Shown here in pieces: positions 17,341-26,372 of a DNA stretch of 64,000 nucleotides. The stretch is from NCBI RefSeq assembly GCF_010730195.1, contig NZ_AP022613.1, positions 310,001 to 374,000 on the forward strand, read 5' to 3'. Origin of the DNA: Mycobacterium conspicuum (lineage in GTDB: Bacteria; Actinomycetota; Actinomycetes; Mycobacteriales; Mycobacteriaceae). A model generated the notes under the pieces. The model was not told where the DNA came from. It made no database searches and saw only the letters and a program-made list of their open reading frames with translations. Numbering within the stretch: the first letter of the stretch is position 1; every line of letters begins with the position of its first letter. Made by a program: the position numbers and the translations under genes.

Positions 17341-18731
17341 CTTGTCCTTTGATTGATGGTGACGCGGCTGACCGCGGCGCCGACGAAGAACAACGCCGCC
17401 GCGACCTGGAGCAGTCGCGCGAAGCTGGCATCGGTGAGGGCGCCGGCGGTGATCAGTCCCATGCAGGCCACCGAGGTCAGCGCCGACGTGCGACCCACCG
17501 CGTTTTGCATTGCTGCGGCGATTCCGCTGTTGGATTCGTCGATTGCAGACAGGTTCACCGCGGTGAGGGGCGTGTTGGTGAGCACCATGCCGATGGCCAG
17601 GACGATCATCCCGGGCAGCAGCTGGGTAGCGATGTTGAATCCGTGACCGGGCCGGATGAGCAGCAGCCCGATCCCGGCCAGCACCGGACCTGCCGTCAGA
17701 AACACCCGTGACCCGATCCGGGTCGCGAGCGCGCCGACGCGCTTGGCGAACAGAAATGACAGCACCGGGCTGGCCAGGGTGACCAGGCCAGCGACGGTCG
17801 CGCAGTAGCCGGCGACCTCTTGGGTGTAGAGCGCGACGGCCAGCGAGGCCATGGTGAGGGCACCGTAGACGAAAGCGGTAATCAGATTGGCGCTCAAGAA
17901 GTTTCGGATGGCGAACAGACCGACGGGCACCAAAGGGTGCGGGGCGCGGCGCTCCCATGCCACGAACGCCAACAGGGCCGCGATCCCGACGACCAGGGGC
18001 GCGAGGATGCCGCGGTGGGCCCAGCCGTGCTTCCCCGCTTCGATGAGCGCGTAGACGGTGCCGGCCAGCCCGGTCGCCGACAACACCGCCCCGACGACGT
18101 CGACACGGGCGCGCCTGGCCGGCCCGGGCATCGCGGGAAGCCAGAACGTCAACGCGAAACCGATGAGCATCGGGATCGCCGACAACGCATAAATCCATCG
18201 CCAGCCCAGCAGGTCGACCACCAATCCGCCCAGCAACGGGCCGAGCGCGAAGGCGGTAGCGGTCCAGGCGGTCCAGGACCCGATGGCCTTCGAGCGCTCC
18301 GTACGGTCGAAGGTGGAATTGATCATCGCCAGGGAGCCGGGCACCAAAAACGCGCCGCCGAGGCCCTGGACGAGTCGCCCGGCGATCAGCACGTCCGGGG
18401 CGGCCGCAGTGGCCGCCAGCAGCGAGCCCGCGCCGAAGGCGAGTAACCCGAAGCGCATTACCGGCACGCGTCCAAACAAATCGGAGATGGAACCGCCGGG
18501 CAGAATCGCGGCCGCCAGCGCCAGCAGGTAACCGTCCACCACCCACTGCTGCAGGCACAACCCGCCGCCGAGGTCGCGTTCAGTGGCCGGCAGTGCCAGG
18601 TTCACGACGGTGCTGTCAAGGAAGGCAACCATCGACACCATGACGGCCACCACCATGACCCGGCTGGTCAGCGCGACCGGCCGGGCGGGAGCCGCAGAAA
18701 CGAAGCCGGCGGAGGGCCGTGTCGCGATCAT
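17337..18731 (-). CDS. MFS drug/solute:H+ antiporter (DHA2, EmrB/QacA type)
   Basis: A 464-residue polytopic protein with about 14 hydrophobic segments. VAFLDSTVVNLALPAT in the first helix and WVVDGYLLALAAAILPGGSI with SDLFGRV (motif A) in the next region are typical DHA2 features; RLVQGLGGAFLVPGSLAMI is motif C-like. It probably exports lipophilic compounds using proton motive force. The adjacent TetR gene is separated by the SRPBCC pair and could regulate the whole block, but the transported molecule is unknown. Confidence 0.88.
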   Translation of the reverse strand: MIATRPSAGFVSAAPARPVALTSRVMVVAVMVSMVAFLDSTVVNLALPATERDLGGGLCLQQWVVDGYLLALAAAILPGGSISDLFGRVPVMRFGLLAFGAGSLLAATAAAPDVLIAGRLVQGLGGAFLVPGSLAMINSTFDRTERSKAIGSWTAWTATAFALGPLLGGLVVDLLGWRWIYALSAIPMLIGFALTFWLPAMPGPARRARVDVVGAVLSATGLAGTVYALIEAGKHGWAHRGILAPLVVGIAALLAFVAWERRAPHPLVPVGLFAIRNFLSANLITAFVYGALTMASLAVALYTQEVAGYCATVAGLVTLASPVLSFLFAKRVGALATRIGSRVFLTAGPVLAGIGLLLIRPGHGFNIATQLLPGMIVLAIGMVLTNTPLTAVNLSAIDESNSGIAAAMQNAVGRTSALTSVACMGLITAGALTDASFARLLQVAAALFFVGAAVSRVTINQRTS

Positions 18732-18800
18732 CGCAGCTGTTTCTCCTTGACGGCGCTCGAACGCTTCTCCCGCTTATGTATGCGATGTGGTTACGAACGC

Positions 18801-19304
18801 TCAGGCCAAAGAGTTCACCCGGGATTCGCGCTCCGCCAGGGACTTCAACGTCAGCAGCTGCTTGCGCATCATGACCAGGTCGCCCAGTGCAAGGACCCGC
18901 CCGGCCAGCCGGCGCCCGCCGAACACCACGCGCACGTGCAGCCGCGACCCGGCCGCCTCGGGGCGGATCCGGTAGGTCACCGCAACGCTTCCGGACCGCA
19001 GCGTGATCTGTTGTCCGCTAGCGAAGGATTGCAGCCTAAACACGGTCATGAACCGTTGCCCCACCGCGAGGTGAACGAGCCCCGGGTCGCGTTCCCGGGG
19101 ACTGCGGCGCCCGAAGTTGTCCAGGACGTCATAGCTATAGGGCGCCGCGCGTAGCTGGCAGACCCAGCAGAACACGATCGATGGGGCCGCATCGATGCTG
19201 ATCGCCCGGTCTGCTCGGACGCTGGTGGGCGGGCAAAGCCCGTCACAGGGTAGGGGCGCGGCTAGTTCCTGCGGCGTGGCTCCCCAGTTCCGACCGGGTA
19301 TCAC
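18801..19304 (-). CDS. SRPBCC-like protein, second of a coupled pair
   Basis: A 167-residue protein starting at a GTG that overlaps the upstream gene's stop by 4 nt (GTGA). The fold features (RADRAISIDAAPSIVFCWVC at the start, SVAVTYRIRPEAAGSRLHVR centrally, and a final helix ALGDLVMMRKQLLTLKSLAE) suggest an SRPBCC/polyketide-cyclase-type lipid- or ligand-binding protein. The open frame runs further upstream, but that segment belongs to the partner gene in another frame. No catalytic residue can be named. Confidence 0.7.
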   Translation of the reverse strand: MIPGRNWGATPQELAAPLPCDGLCPPTSVRADRAISIDAAPSIVFCWVCQLRAAPYSYDVLDNFGRRSPRERDPGLVHLAVGQRFMTVFRLQSFASGQQITLRSGSVAVTYRIRPEAAGSRLHVRVVFGGRRLAGRVLALGDLVMMRKQLLTLKSLAERESRVNSLA

Positions 19305-19696
19305 GACACCGCAGCCCCACGTGGATGTGCCTCTGCCGCAACCCTTTTGAGCATTCGCCGCACCGCGACTCGGTGGCCGCCGGTGCCGATGACAAGCGCG
19401 CGATACACCTTGCCGTGCGGGCCTGGGAACGCGGCCCAGGTCTGTGCGCGCACCCTGGTGCGGCGTGGTGTGGGGTCGACATCCAGCTCGAACACCAACC
19501 GGTAGACGGCGAACGGGTGGCGACCCTTCAACGCGAAACGCTCGTACGGCCGGGCCTCGTCGAGCACGAAGCCGATCGGCACACTGGCCGGGTTGAGCGG
19601 ATCGCGGCACATCACCCGCAGCAACGCCGACCACGTTTCTTCGCGATTCGCGTCGACGGTTATGGCATGCTCATCGATATAGGGCAATCGTTTCAT
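19301..19696 (-). CDS. SRPBCC-like protein, first of a coupled pair
   Basis: A 131-residue protein (MKRLPYIDEHAITVDANREE...) with the opening strand and helix seen in SRPBCC proteins (HAITVDANREETWSALLRVM), then strands RYERFALKGRHPF-like and AVYRLVFELDV. It starts 21 nt from the divergent TetR start and is coupled to the second SRPBCC-like gene by a GTGA overlap. The pair may bind a small hydrophobic ligand sensed by the regulator. The upstream frame (19697-19855) is a shadow of the TetR gene. Confidence 0.7.
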   Translation of the reverse strand: MKRLPYIDEHAITVDANREETWSALLRVMCRDPLNPASVPIGFVLDEARPYERFALKGRHPFAVYRLVFELDVDPTPRRTRVRAQTWAAFPGPHGKVYRALVIGTGGHRVAVRRMLKRVAAEAHPRGAAVS

Positions 19697-19717
19697 ATAG
19701 AAGGAATGTACTAGATC

Positions 19718-20314
19718 GTGGCACCTCCGCGGAAGCACGAGACCGATGTGATCCTCGACGCAGCCCGGGCGCTGGTGCTCGCGGGCGGACCGCGTGCGGC
19801 GAGCGTCGCGGCGATCGCGAAGGCGAGTGGGGCGCCCGCCGGCACGCTCTACCACCGTTTCGGCAACCGCGACGGCATCCTGGCCGCGGCATGGCTACGC
19901 GCGCTGGAACGCTTCCAATCCCGAGCGATGGCGGCGCAGGCCCGTACCCCGACCGACACCGCCGTCGCCATGGCCGTGTCCGCGATCGGCTTCGCGCGTG
20001 AACTGCCGGAGGATGCCCGGCTGTTGCTGACGATCCGGCCCGGTGACCTGCTCGACGGCGAACCCGACGCGACGTTTCAACGGACGCTTGCCGACATGAA
20101 CGCGCCGCTCATCGACAAGGTGCGCGCGCTGGCCCAACAGCTCTACGGCAGCGGCGATCCGCGCGCGATCGACGCGGTGAGCAGGGCCGTGGCCGACCTG
20201 CCCTATGCCGTGGTCCGGCGGCACGCGCACGACGAGCCGATGCCGTCGTGGCTCGAGGCCGATGTCGCGGCGTCGGCGCGGGCGATGCTAAGGAGCTTTG
20301 GCAAACGCGCGTAG
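19718..20314 (+). CDS. TetR-family transcriptional regulator
   Basis: A 198-residue TetR protein with a DNA-binding head (VILDAARALVLAGGPRAASV, IAKASGAPAGTLYHRFGNRD) and a divergent ligand-binding helical domain. It starts with GTG. It is divergent from the SRPBCC pair across 21 bp, so autoregulation and control of that pair is likely. Its 3' end overlaps the Cdc48-like ATPase gene by 27 nt, tail to tail. Confidence 0.88.
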   Translation: MAPPRKHETDVILDAARALVLAGGPRAASVAAIAKASGAPAGTLYHRFGNRDGILAAAWLRALERFQSRAMAAQARTPTDTAVAMAVSAIGFARELPEDARLLLTIRPGDLLDGEPDATFQRTLADMNAPLIDKVRALAQQLYGSGDPRAIDAVSRAVADLPYAVVRRHAHDEPMPSWLEADVAASARAMLRSFGKRA

Positions 20315-22453
20315 GGATTCCACCTGCGCCGGATCCAACGACGGGCGCACGGCGTTGCGAGCCGCCTCGAGATCGGCGGCGGTGACGTCGGCGGCATCGA
20401 TGGAGCGGCGCATCGCGGACAGCGCGGCCTCGCGCAGCAGCGCCACGCAGTCGGCGGCGCTGTAGCCGTCGAGTTCGGCGGCCACCGCATCCAAGTCGAC
20501 GTCGGCGGCCAGCGGTATCGACTTCCCGGCGGTGCGCAGGATCTCGCGCCGCGCCTCGGCGTCGGGCGGCTCGACGAACACCAGACGTTCCAGCCGTCCC
20601 GGGCGCAACAGCGCGGGATCGATGAGGTCGGGCCGGTTGGTGGCGCCCAGCACCACCACGTCGCGCAGCGGCTCGATGCCGTCGAGCTCGGTCAGCAGCG
20701 CGGCCACCACCCGATCGGTGACGCCGGAGTCGAAGCTTTGGCCCCGCTGCGGCGCCAGCGCGTCCACCTCGTCGAGGAACACCAGCGAAGGCGCTGAATC
20801 CCTTGCGCGCCGGAATAATTCGCGCACCGCCTTCTCCGAGGAGCCCACCCACTTGTCCATCAGCTCGGAGCCTTTGACGGCATGCACGCTGAGCTGCCCG
20901 GAGCTGGCCAGCGCGCGGACCACGAAGGTTTTGCCGCAGCCCGGCGGCCCGTACAGCAGCACTCCGCGTGGTGGCTCGATGCCGAGCCGCGCGAAGGTGT
21001 CGGGGTGCCGCAACGGCCACAGCACCGCTTCGGTGAGCGCCTGTTTGGCGTCGGCCATGTCGCCGACGTCGTCGAGCGTCACGTTCCCAACGGTCAATTC
21101 CTCACTGCCCGAACGGGACAACGGTCGGATCACGCTCAGCGCACCAACCAGGTCGTCCTGGTTCAGCGTCGGTGTTTGCCCCGTAGCGCTGGCCCGTGAC
21201 GCCGCCCGCAGCGCCGCCTCGCGAATCAACGCGGCCAGGTCGGCAACGACGAAACCAGGTGTGCGGGAAGCGATCTCATCGAAATCCAGATCCTCTGTGG
21301 GCACCGGCTTGAGCAGCGCCTCCAACAGCGCCTTGCGGGTGGCCGCGTCGGGCAGCGGCAGGCTCAGTTCCCGGTCGCACAAGTCGGGGGCCCGCAACCG
21401 GGCATCGAGCTGGTCGGGTCGCGCGGAGGTGGCGATCAACGCGACGCCCTCGGTGGCGACGGCAGTGCGCAGCTCACCCAAGATCAGGGCGGCCACCGGC
21501 TCGGCGGTGGCCGGCAGCAGGGCGTCGACGTCGGTGATCAACAGCACCCCGCCGCCGGCCCGCACCTTGCTGACCGCAGTGGCAACGGTTTTCAGCCGGT
21601 CATCGGCGCTCAGCGCGCCCACCTCGGGACCGTCCAGCTCCACCACCCGGCGGCCGGCGCAGACCGCCCGCACCAGTGTCACCTTCCCGACGCCGGCCGG
21701 GCCCGACACCAGCACGCCGAGGTTGGCGGCCGCACCCAAGGTCTTGAGCAGGTGCGGTTCGTCGAGCGCTAGCTTGAGCCATTCGGTGAGTTTGGCGGCC
21801 TGCGGCTGCGAGCCCTTGAGCTCCTCGACCAGGATCTGCGGGGTGGCGGCGCTATCGAGTTCGTGCGAGGACACCCGGGTGCCGGACGGAATACCGCTGC
21901 CCCACGTCACCAGCGAGTTGGGCTGCACGCTCACCGGCCCGTCGGGATCGACCCCGGTGACGGTCAGCAGCTCGGAGGTCCAGCTGATCCCGACCGCCGA
22001 CGCCAGGGCCCGGCTGGGTTCCGACGTCGACGTGCCCGGCCCGAGGTCGCGGGGCAGCAGCGACACCGCGTCGCCAACCGTCATCACCTTGCCCAGCAGG
22101 GCCCGGCGCAGGGTGGCCGGCGAAACCGATTGGGTGGCAAGCGAAGAGCCGCTCAGCGTCACCGATCGCGCGCCGTACACGACGACCGCGCTGACGATCA
22201 CCGCGCTGCCCTCGCGCAGCCCGGCGTTGGACAGCGTCACGTCGTCGAGCAGCACGGTGCCGACGGGGGTGTCCCGGCCGGCCAGCCCGGCAACGGCCGC
22301 CGTGGTCCGCGACCCGGTCAGCGACACCGCATCCCATTCCCGGATGCCCAGCGCGGCAACGGCGTTGGGGTGCAACCGGATCACGCCGCGGCGCGAGTCG
22401 ACGGCAGAGGTGTTCAGCCGGGCGGTGAGCGTGAGCTGACCGCGGCCAGTCAC
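20288..22453 (-). CDS. Cdc48/p97-like double AAA ATPase
   Basis: A 721-residue protein with an N-terminal double-psi barrel/N-domain-like region (1-190) and two AAA modules. D1 has Walker A GPAGVGKV and a Walker B-like LLITDVDALLP in which the usual catalytic Glu is Val. D2 has GPPGCGKT and LVFLDEVDALAP, followed by the arginine-finger region GATNRPDLIDPALLRPGRLE. D2 is therefore the likely motor. The GTG at 22453 is chosen because it overlaps the pssA stop (GTGA) and gives the Rv0435c length; the longer upstream frame is inside pssA. It is probably a remodelling or unfolding ATPase; its link to phospholipid genes is positional only. Confidence 0.92.
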   Translation of the reverse strand: MTGRGQLTLTARLNTSAVDSRRGVIRLHPNAVAALGIREWDAVSLTGSRTTAAVAGLAGRDTPVGTVLLDDVTLSNAGLREGSAVIVSAVVVYGARSVTLSGSSLATQSVSPATLRRALLGKVMTVGDAVSLLPRDLGPGTSTSEPSRALASAVGISWTSELLTVTGVDPDGPVSVQPNSLVTWGSGIPSGTRVSSHELDSAATPQILVEELKGSQPQAAKLTEWLKLALDEPHLLKTLGAAANLGVLVSGPAGVGKVTLVRAVCAGRRVVELDGPEVGALSADDRLKTVATAVSKVRAGGGVLLITDVDALLPATAEPVAALILGELRTAVATEGVALIATSARPDQLDARLRAPDLCDRELSLPLPDAATRKALLEALLKPVPTEDLDFDEIASRTPGFVVADLAALIREAALRAASRASATGQTPTLNQDDLVGALSVIRPLSRSGSEELTVGNVTLDDVGDMADAKQALTEAVLWPLRHPDTFARLGIEPPRGVLLYGPPGCGKTFVVRALASSGQLSVHAVKGSELMDKWVGSSEKAVRELFRRARDSAPSLVFLDEVDALAPQRGQSFDSGVTDRVVAALLTELDGIEPLRDVVVLGATNRPDLIDPALLRPGRLERLVFVEPPDAEARREILRTAGKSIPLAADVDLDAVAAELDGYSAADCVALLREAALSAMRRSIDAADVTAADLEAARNAVRPSLDPAQVESLRAFAKAP

Positions 22454-23313
22454 AGCCGTCCGCCCGGCTTGCGCAGCCCCAGGCGCGCCATAGATCGGCG
22501 GTTCGGTTGCGCCCGGCGGGTCGCGCGCCGCGCCGCGCGACGTTGTCGGGGCTTGTCGTCCCACGCCTCGGGGTGGTTGGCCAGCCACCGCTTGCTGCGC
22601 ACGGCGAACGGGATGTGGCAGACGTAGGAGATGATGATCACCCAGATCAGGATGTAGGGCGCCAGCACCGCGGCCGCCGCGACGGCGGTCAGCACGGCCA
22701 GCAGCGGGACCGCCAGGTTCGGTGGGATCGCCACGGTGTGCATCTTCTTCATCGGGATCGTGCTGACCATCAGGATCGACGTCCCGATGATCCAGATGGC
22801 GAGGAACCACAGCGAGGACCACCAGCCGTCGCCGTGGAACTGAAGTTTGAGGCCCATCAACCCGATCATCGACACCGCGCCCGCCGGCGCGGGCATCCCG
22901 ACGAAGAACTCCTTGGCGTAGGAGGGCTGGGTGTCATCGTCGTGCTGCGCGTTGTAGCGGGCCAGACGCAGCACGACACACACCATGTACAGCAGCACCA
23001 CCGCCCAGCCGACCGGCCACTTCGACAGCAGCGTCACGTAGACCACCAGTGCGGGCGTCACGCCGAAGTTCACCGCGTCGGCCAGCGAGTCGATTTCGGC
23101 GCCGAGCGCCGACTGGGCGCCCAGCAGGCGGGCCACCCGCCCGTCCAGTGCGTCCAGGATGGCCGCCGCCGCAATCAGCGCCATCGCCGGAATCGGCTGA
23201 CGCTCGAGCGCGAACTTGATCGACGTCAATCCGGCGCACATCGACAGGACCGTCATCGCGCTCGGCAGGAGTTGCAGGCTCATGGTCCGCCTGCCCCGGC
23301 GTTTGTCGATCAC
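22450..23313 (-). CDS. pssA: CDP-diacylglycerol-serine O-phosphatidyltransferase
   Basis: A 287-residue membrane enzyme making phosphatidylserine from CDP-diacylglycerol and serine. The CDP-alcohol phosphotransferase signature is visible around DALDGRVARLL and GAEIDSLADAVNFG (the D-x2-DG-x2-AR-x(n)-G-x3-D-x3-D pattern). About eight hydrophobic segments follow. The GTG start overlaps the psd stop by 4 nt and its own stop overlaps the ATPase start by 4 nt. With psd it forms a complete PE pathway. Confidence 0.93.
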   Translation of the reverse strand: MIDKRRGRRTMSLQLLPSAMTVLSMCAGLTSIKFALERQPIPAMALIAAAAILDALDGRVARLLGAQSALGAEIDSLADAVNFGVTPALVVYVTLLSKWPVGWAVVLLYMVCVVLRLARYNAQHDDDTQPSYAKEFFVGMPAPAGAVSMIGLMGLKLQFHGDGWWSSLWFLAIWIIGTSILMVSTIPMKKMHTVAIPPNLAVPLLAVLTAVAAAAVLAPYILIWVIIISYVCHIPFAVRSKRWLANHPEAWDDKPRQRRAARRATRRAQPNRRSMARLGLRKPGGRL

Positions 23314-24005
23314 GGCAGCTCCGCCAGCATGGTCTCGCCGGCGATCGCGCGCTGGCCGAGTTTGACCGCCGACTCGGTGCCCGGCGGCAGGTAGGTGTCC
23401 AGCCGGGAACCGAACCGGATCAGGCCGTAGGTGTCGCCGATCGACAGCTTGTCCCCGACGTGGGCGTCGCACACGATGCGGCGCGCCAGCAGCCCGGCGA
23501 TCTGCACCACGACGACGTCCTCACCACTGGGAGTGCGGATCCGCAGGCTGGCCCGCTCGTTTTCGGTGCTCGCCTCGGGCAGATCCGCCGAGCCGAATCG
23601 GCCTGGCCGGTATTGCTTGTCGATCACCTCGCCGCTCACCGGCGCGCGCTGCACGTGAGCGTCCAGCAGCGACAGGAAGATGCTGACGCGTGGCAGCGGA
23701 GTGTCGCCCATGCCGAGTTCGGCGGGTGGTGCCGCGGAGTCGATCACGCAGACGATGCCGTCGGCGGGGGCGACGACGGCCCCGGGCCTCGACGGCGGCA
23801 CCCGCGGCGGATGGCGGAAGAAGCCGGCGCAGGCACCGGCGGCCAGCAGGCCCGTGCGGCGCACCCACCGGTAGTCGCGCCCCAGGAGCGCCACGCCCAG
23901 CCCGGCGGCGATGAACGGCCGGCCGGCCGGGTGAATCGGCGGAATGGTCGAGCGGACCAACTCCAGCATGTGCTGCGGGCCGCCAGTGCGGGGGCGTCTA
24001 GCCAC
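23310..24005 (-). CDS. psd: Phosphatidylserine decarboxylase
   Basis: A 231-residue proenzyme converting phosphatidylserine to phosphatidylethanolamine. Two hydrophobic segments lie near the N-terminus, then APADGIVCVIDS, the DAHVQRAP segment, and the C-terminal RFGSRLD. The Ser in FGS is the expected self-cleavage site that creates the pyruvoyl group. Length equals Rv0437c as remembered. Coupled to pssA. Confidence 0.94.
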   Translation of the reverse strand: MARRPRTGGPQHMLELVRSTIPPIHPAGRPFIAAGLGVALLGRDYRWVRRTGLLAAGACAGFFRHPPRVPPSRPGAVVAPADGIVCVIDSAAPPAELGMGDTPLPRVSIFLSLLDAHVQRAPVSGEVIDKQYRPGRFGSADLPEASTENERASLRIRTPSGEDVVVVQIAGLLARRIVCDAHVGDKLSIGDTYGLIRFGSRLDTYLPPGTESAVKLGQRAIAGETMLAELP

Positions 24006-24035
24006 GCGGTCATCCTACGTAGCTGACCGGGTCTA

Positions 24036-24140
24036 GGAGCGATCGCAAGCGCGGCGAAGCCGGGCGAAGCGGGTCACGACCCAATTTCGGAGCGATCGCA
24101 AGCGCGGCGAAGCCGGGCGAAGCGGGTCACGACCCAATTT
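24036..24140 (-). repeat. Tandem duplication of a 52-bp element (period 53) ending in the moeA stop codon
   Basis: Two identical copies at 24036-24087 and 24089-24140. Each contains GCGATCGC, a CGGCGAAGCCGGGCGAAGC segment and the imperfect dyad GGGTCACGACCC. The proximal copy overlaps two bases of the moeA stop codon, so moeA terminates inside the repeat edge. The elements occupy nearly the whole psd-moeA gap. Similar GC-rich GGTCGTGACC-type intergenic elements occur in mycobacteria to my recollection. Confidence 0.85.
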
Positions 24141-25356
24141 AGGTGAGGTCCCAGACGTCCAGCTGGGTTCCGGCCGACACTTCCACGACATCCTCGGGGA
24201 TGTCCAGCAGCCCGTTGGCGGAAGCCAGCCAGCGCAAGTGGTGCGACGCCGGTGGGCCGTAGCTGGTGACGCTGCCGGTGTCGGCGTCGAGGATCGCACG
24301 CCGGAACTGTCGTTTGCCCCGCGGCGAGGTCAGCGACTCGGCCAGCACGGCGGGCCGCCGCGGCCGGTGCGGGTCCGGCAGACCCATGGCTGTGCGCAGC
24401 GCGGGCCGGATGAACACCTCGAACGACACCAGCGCGCTGACCGGGTTGCCGGGCAGCGTGACGATCGTGGTGGCGGCCCCATTTATTTGCAGACGCCCGA
24501 TGCCCTGCGGCATTCCGGGCTGCATGGCCACCTTGACGAACTCCACGCCTTGCTCCCCGGCACGGCCGAAAGCGTCTTTGACGACCTCGTAGGCGCCGGC
24601 GCTGACGCCCCCGCTGGTGATGATCAGATCGGCGTCCGCGGCGTAGCGGTCCAGGATCGAACTGAACTGCTCGACGTCATCGCCGGCGGTCGCGGTGGCG
24701 ATCACGGCCGCGCCGGCGTCGCGGACCGCACCGGCCAGCATGACCGAGTTCGACTCGTAGATCTGCCCCGGGCGCAGCGGGTCGCCGGCCGACACCAGCT
24801 CCGACCCGGTGGATATCACCAGCACCCGCTGGCGCGGCAGCACCGGCAGCTCGGCCATCCCCAGCGCGGCGGCCAGCCCCAGCGTCGCCGGGGTCACGAT
24901 CTGTCCCTTGCGCAGCACGGTGGTGCCGGCGGCGACGTCCTCACCGGCTAACCGGATGTGCTTGCCGGACGCGGGCGCCTCGCGGATCGCAACCGACTCG
25001 ACCCCGCCGTCGGTGGCTTCGACCGGCACGACGGCCGTCGCCCCGGCCGGCATCGGCGCGCCGGTCATGATCCGGTGGGCGGTGCCGGGTTGCAGGGTGA
25101 GTTCGTCGGTGCGCCCGGCGGGGATGTCCTCGGCGACGGGCAACGACACCGGATGATCCGCGGTGGCGGCGGCGACGTCCTCGGCGCGCACCGCGTAGCC
25201 GTCCATCGCGGAGTTGTCGAACACCGGCAGCGACAGTTGGGCGACCACATCGTCGGCCAGGACCAGCCCCTGCGCCTCGGCCAACGGCACCATGGCCGCC
25301 GGGCGGGCACGGATCAGCTCGGCGACGACGCGTTGGTGCTCTTCGACGGACCGCAT
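24139..25356 (-). CDS. moeA: Molybdopterin molybdenumtransferase (MoeA type)
   Basis: A 405-residue MoeA protein that inserts molybdate into adenylated molybdopterin. Visible motifs are VFDNSAMDGYAVRAEDV in domain I, RIMTGAPMPAGATAVVPVE, VISTGSELV and ITSGGVSAGAYEVVKD of the MogA-like domain III, and LPGNPVSALVSFEVFI. Equivalent to Rv0438c (moeA2). The upstream SDR gene ends 16 nt before the moeA start in the same direction, so cotranscription is likely. Confidence 0.93.
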   Translation of the reverse strand: MRSVEEHQRVVAELIRARPAAMVPLAEAQGLVLADDVVAQLSLPVFDNSAMDGYAVRAEDVAAATADHPVSLPVAEDIPAGRTDELTLQPGTAHRIMTGAPMPAGATAVVPVEATDGGVESVAIREAPASGKHIRLAGEDVAAGTTVLRKGQIVTPATLGLAAALGMAELPVLPRQRVLVISTGSELVSAGDPLRPGQIYESNSVMLAGAVRDAGAAVIATATAGDDVEQFSSILDRYAADADLIITSGGVSAGAYEVVKDAFGRAGEQGVEFVKVAMQPGMPQGIGRLQINGAATTIVTLPGNPVSALVSFEVFIRPALRTAMGLPDPHRPRRPAVLAESLTSPRGKRQFRRAILDADTGSVTSYGPPASHHLRWLASANGLLDIPEDVVEVSAGTQLDVWDLT

Positions 25357-25371
25357 CTGGATATTGTCCGC

Positions 25372-26313
25372 CTAGACCGGGAACGTGACGCCGGTGAGCT
25401 CCTCGGAGACGGCCCAGAGCCGTCGCTGCAGATCCTCGTCGTGGGACTGCGCACTGGAGTCGACCAGCTTCGGGTGGCCGCGCTGCTGGCCGATGCCGGC
25501 GGGGCCGTAGTACTGCCCGCCTTGGACGGCCGGGTCGGTGGCGGCCCGCAGCGTCGGCAGGGCGCCCATCGCCGCGCTCTGAGACAGCATTGGCCCGAAC
25601 ACATCGACAACCGGCTTGATGAACCACGGCAGGTTGCGGGTCAGCTCGGTGTTCGAGCTGCCGGGGTGGGCGGCCACGGCGATGGTGCCGTTGTCCTTGA
25701 CCGGCCGGGCACTCAGCCGGCGCTGCAGTTCATAGGTGAACAGCAGGTTGGCCAGCTTGGATTGGGCGTAAGCGGCCATCCGGTTGTAGCTGCGCTCCCA
25801 CTGCAGGTCGTCGAAATGGATCGCGGCGCGCAGTCGGTGGCCCATGCTGCTGACGGTCACCACCCGCGACCCGCGCACCGGCAGCAGGTGGTCGAGCAAC
25901 AGGCCGGTCAGCGCGAAATGACCGAGATGGTTTGTGCCGAACTGCAATTCGAAGCCGTCCTTGGTGACCTGCTTCGGCGTCAGCATCACGCCGGCGTTGT
26001 TGATCAGCAGGTCGATGCGCGGGTAGGCAGAACGCAGCGCGTCGGCGGCGGCGCGCACCGAGTCCAGCGAGCTCAGGTCGAGGGCCTGCAGGGTGACGTC
26101 CGCGCCCGGGCTGGCGGCGACGATGCGCGACAGGGCGGCGTTGCCCTTCGCCAGATCGCGCACGGCCAGCACGACGTGCGCACCGCTGTAAGCCAGCACC
26201 GCCGCGGTCTGATAGCCGATTCCGGTGTTGGCCCCGGTGACGATGGCGACGCGGCCACTCTGATCCGGGACGTCGGCCTCTTTCCACTTGCGGGTCTCGG
26301 CGTTTGAATTCAT
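25372..26313 (-). CDS. Short-chain dehydrogenase/reductase (retinol-dehydrogenase-like)
   Basis: A 313-residue SDR if started at the ATG at 26313 (another ATG lies 3 codons upstream). TGANTGIGYQTA is the NAD(P)-binding motif, NNAGVML the structural motif, and YAQSKLANLLF gives the catalytic Tyr-x3-Lys, after SSMGH supplying the Ser. Corresponds to Rv0439c. It is the last backbone gene before the accessory block that separates it from groEL2. Confidence 0.9.
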   Translation of the reverse strand: MNSNAETRKWKEADVPDQSGRVAIVTGANTGIGYQTAAVLAYSGAHVVLAVRDLAKGNAALSRIVAASPGADVTLQALDLSSLDSVRAAADALRSAYPRIDLLINNAGVMLTPKQVTKDGFELQFGTNHLGHFALTGLLLDHLLPVRGSRVVTVSSMGHRLRAAIHFDDLQWERSYNRMAAYAQSKLANLLFTYELQRRLSARPVKDNGTIAVAAHPGSSNTELTRNLPWFIKPVVDVFGPMLSQSAAMGALPTLRAATDPAVQGGQYYGPAGIGQQRGHPKLVDSSAQSHDEDLQRRLWAVSEELTGVTFPV

Positions 26314-26372
26314 GGGCCACAACGTACTCGCCGCGGGTTCCGATCCACATCGGCGGACGTAGAGTCGAGAAC

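Noticed and set aside
20532..22439. 635-residue open frame opposite the AAA ATPase
   Set aside because: Serine/arginine/threonine-rich shadow with no motif; the ATPase strand has clear Walker motifs.
22454..22822. N-terminal extension of the AAA ATPase
   Set aside because: The extra 123 codons lie inside pssA in another frame; GTG at 22453 gives a GTGA overlap and the family length.
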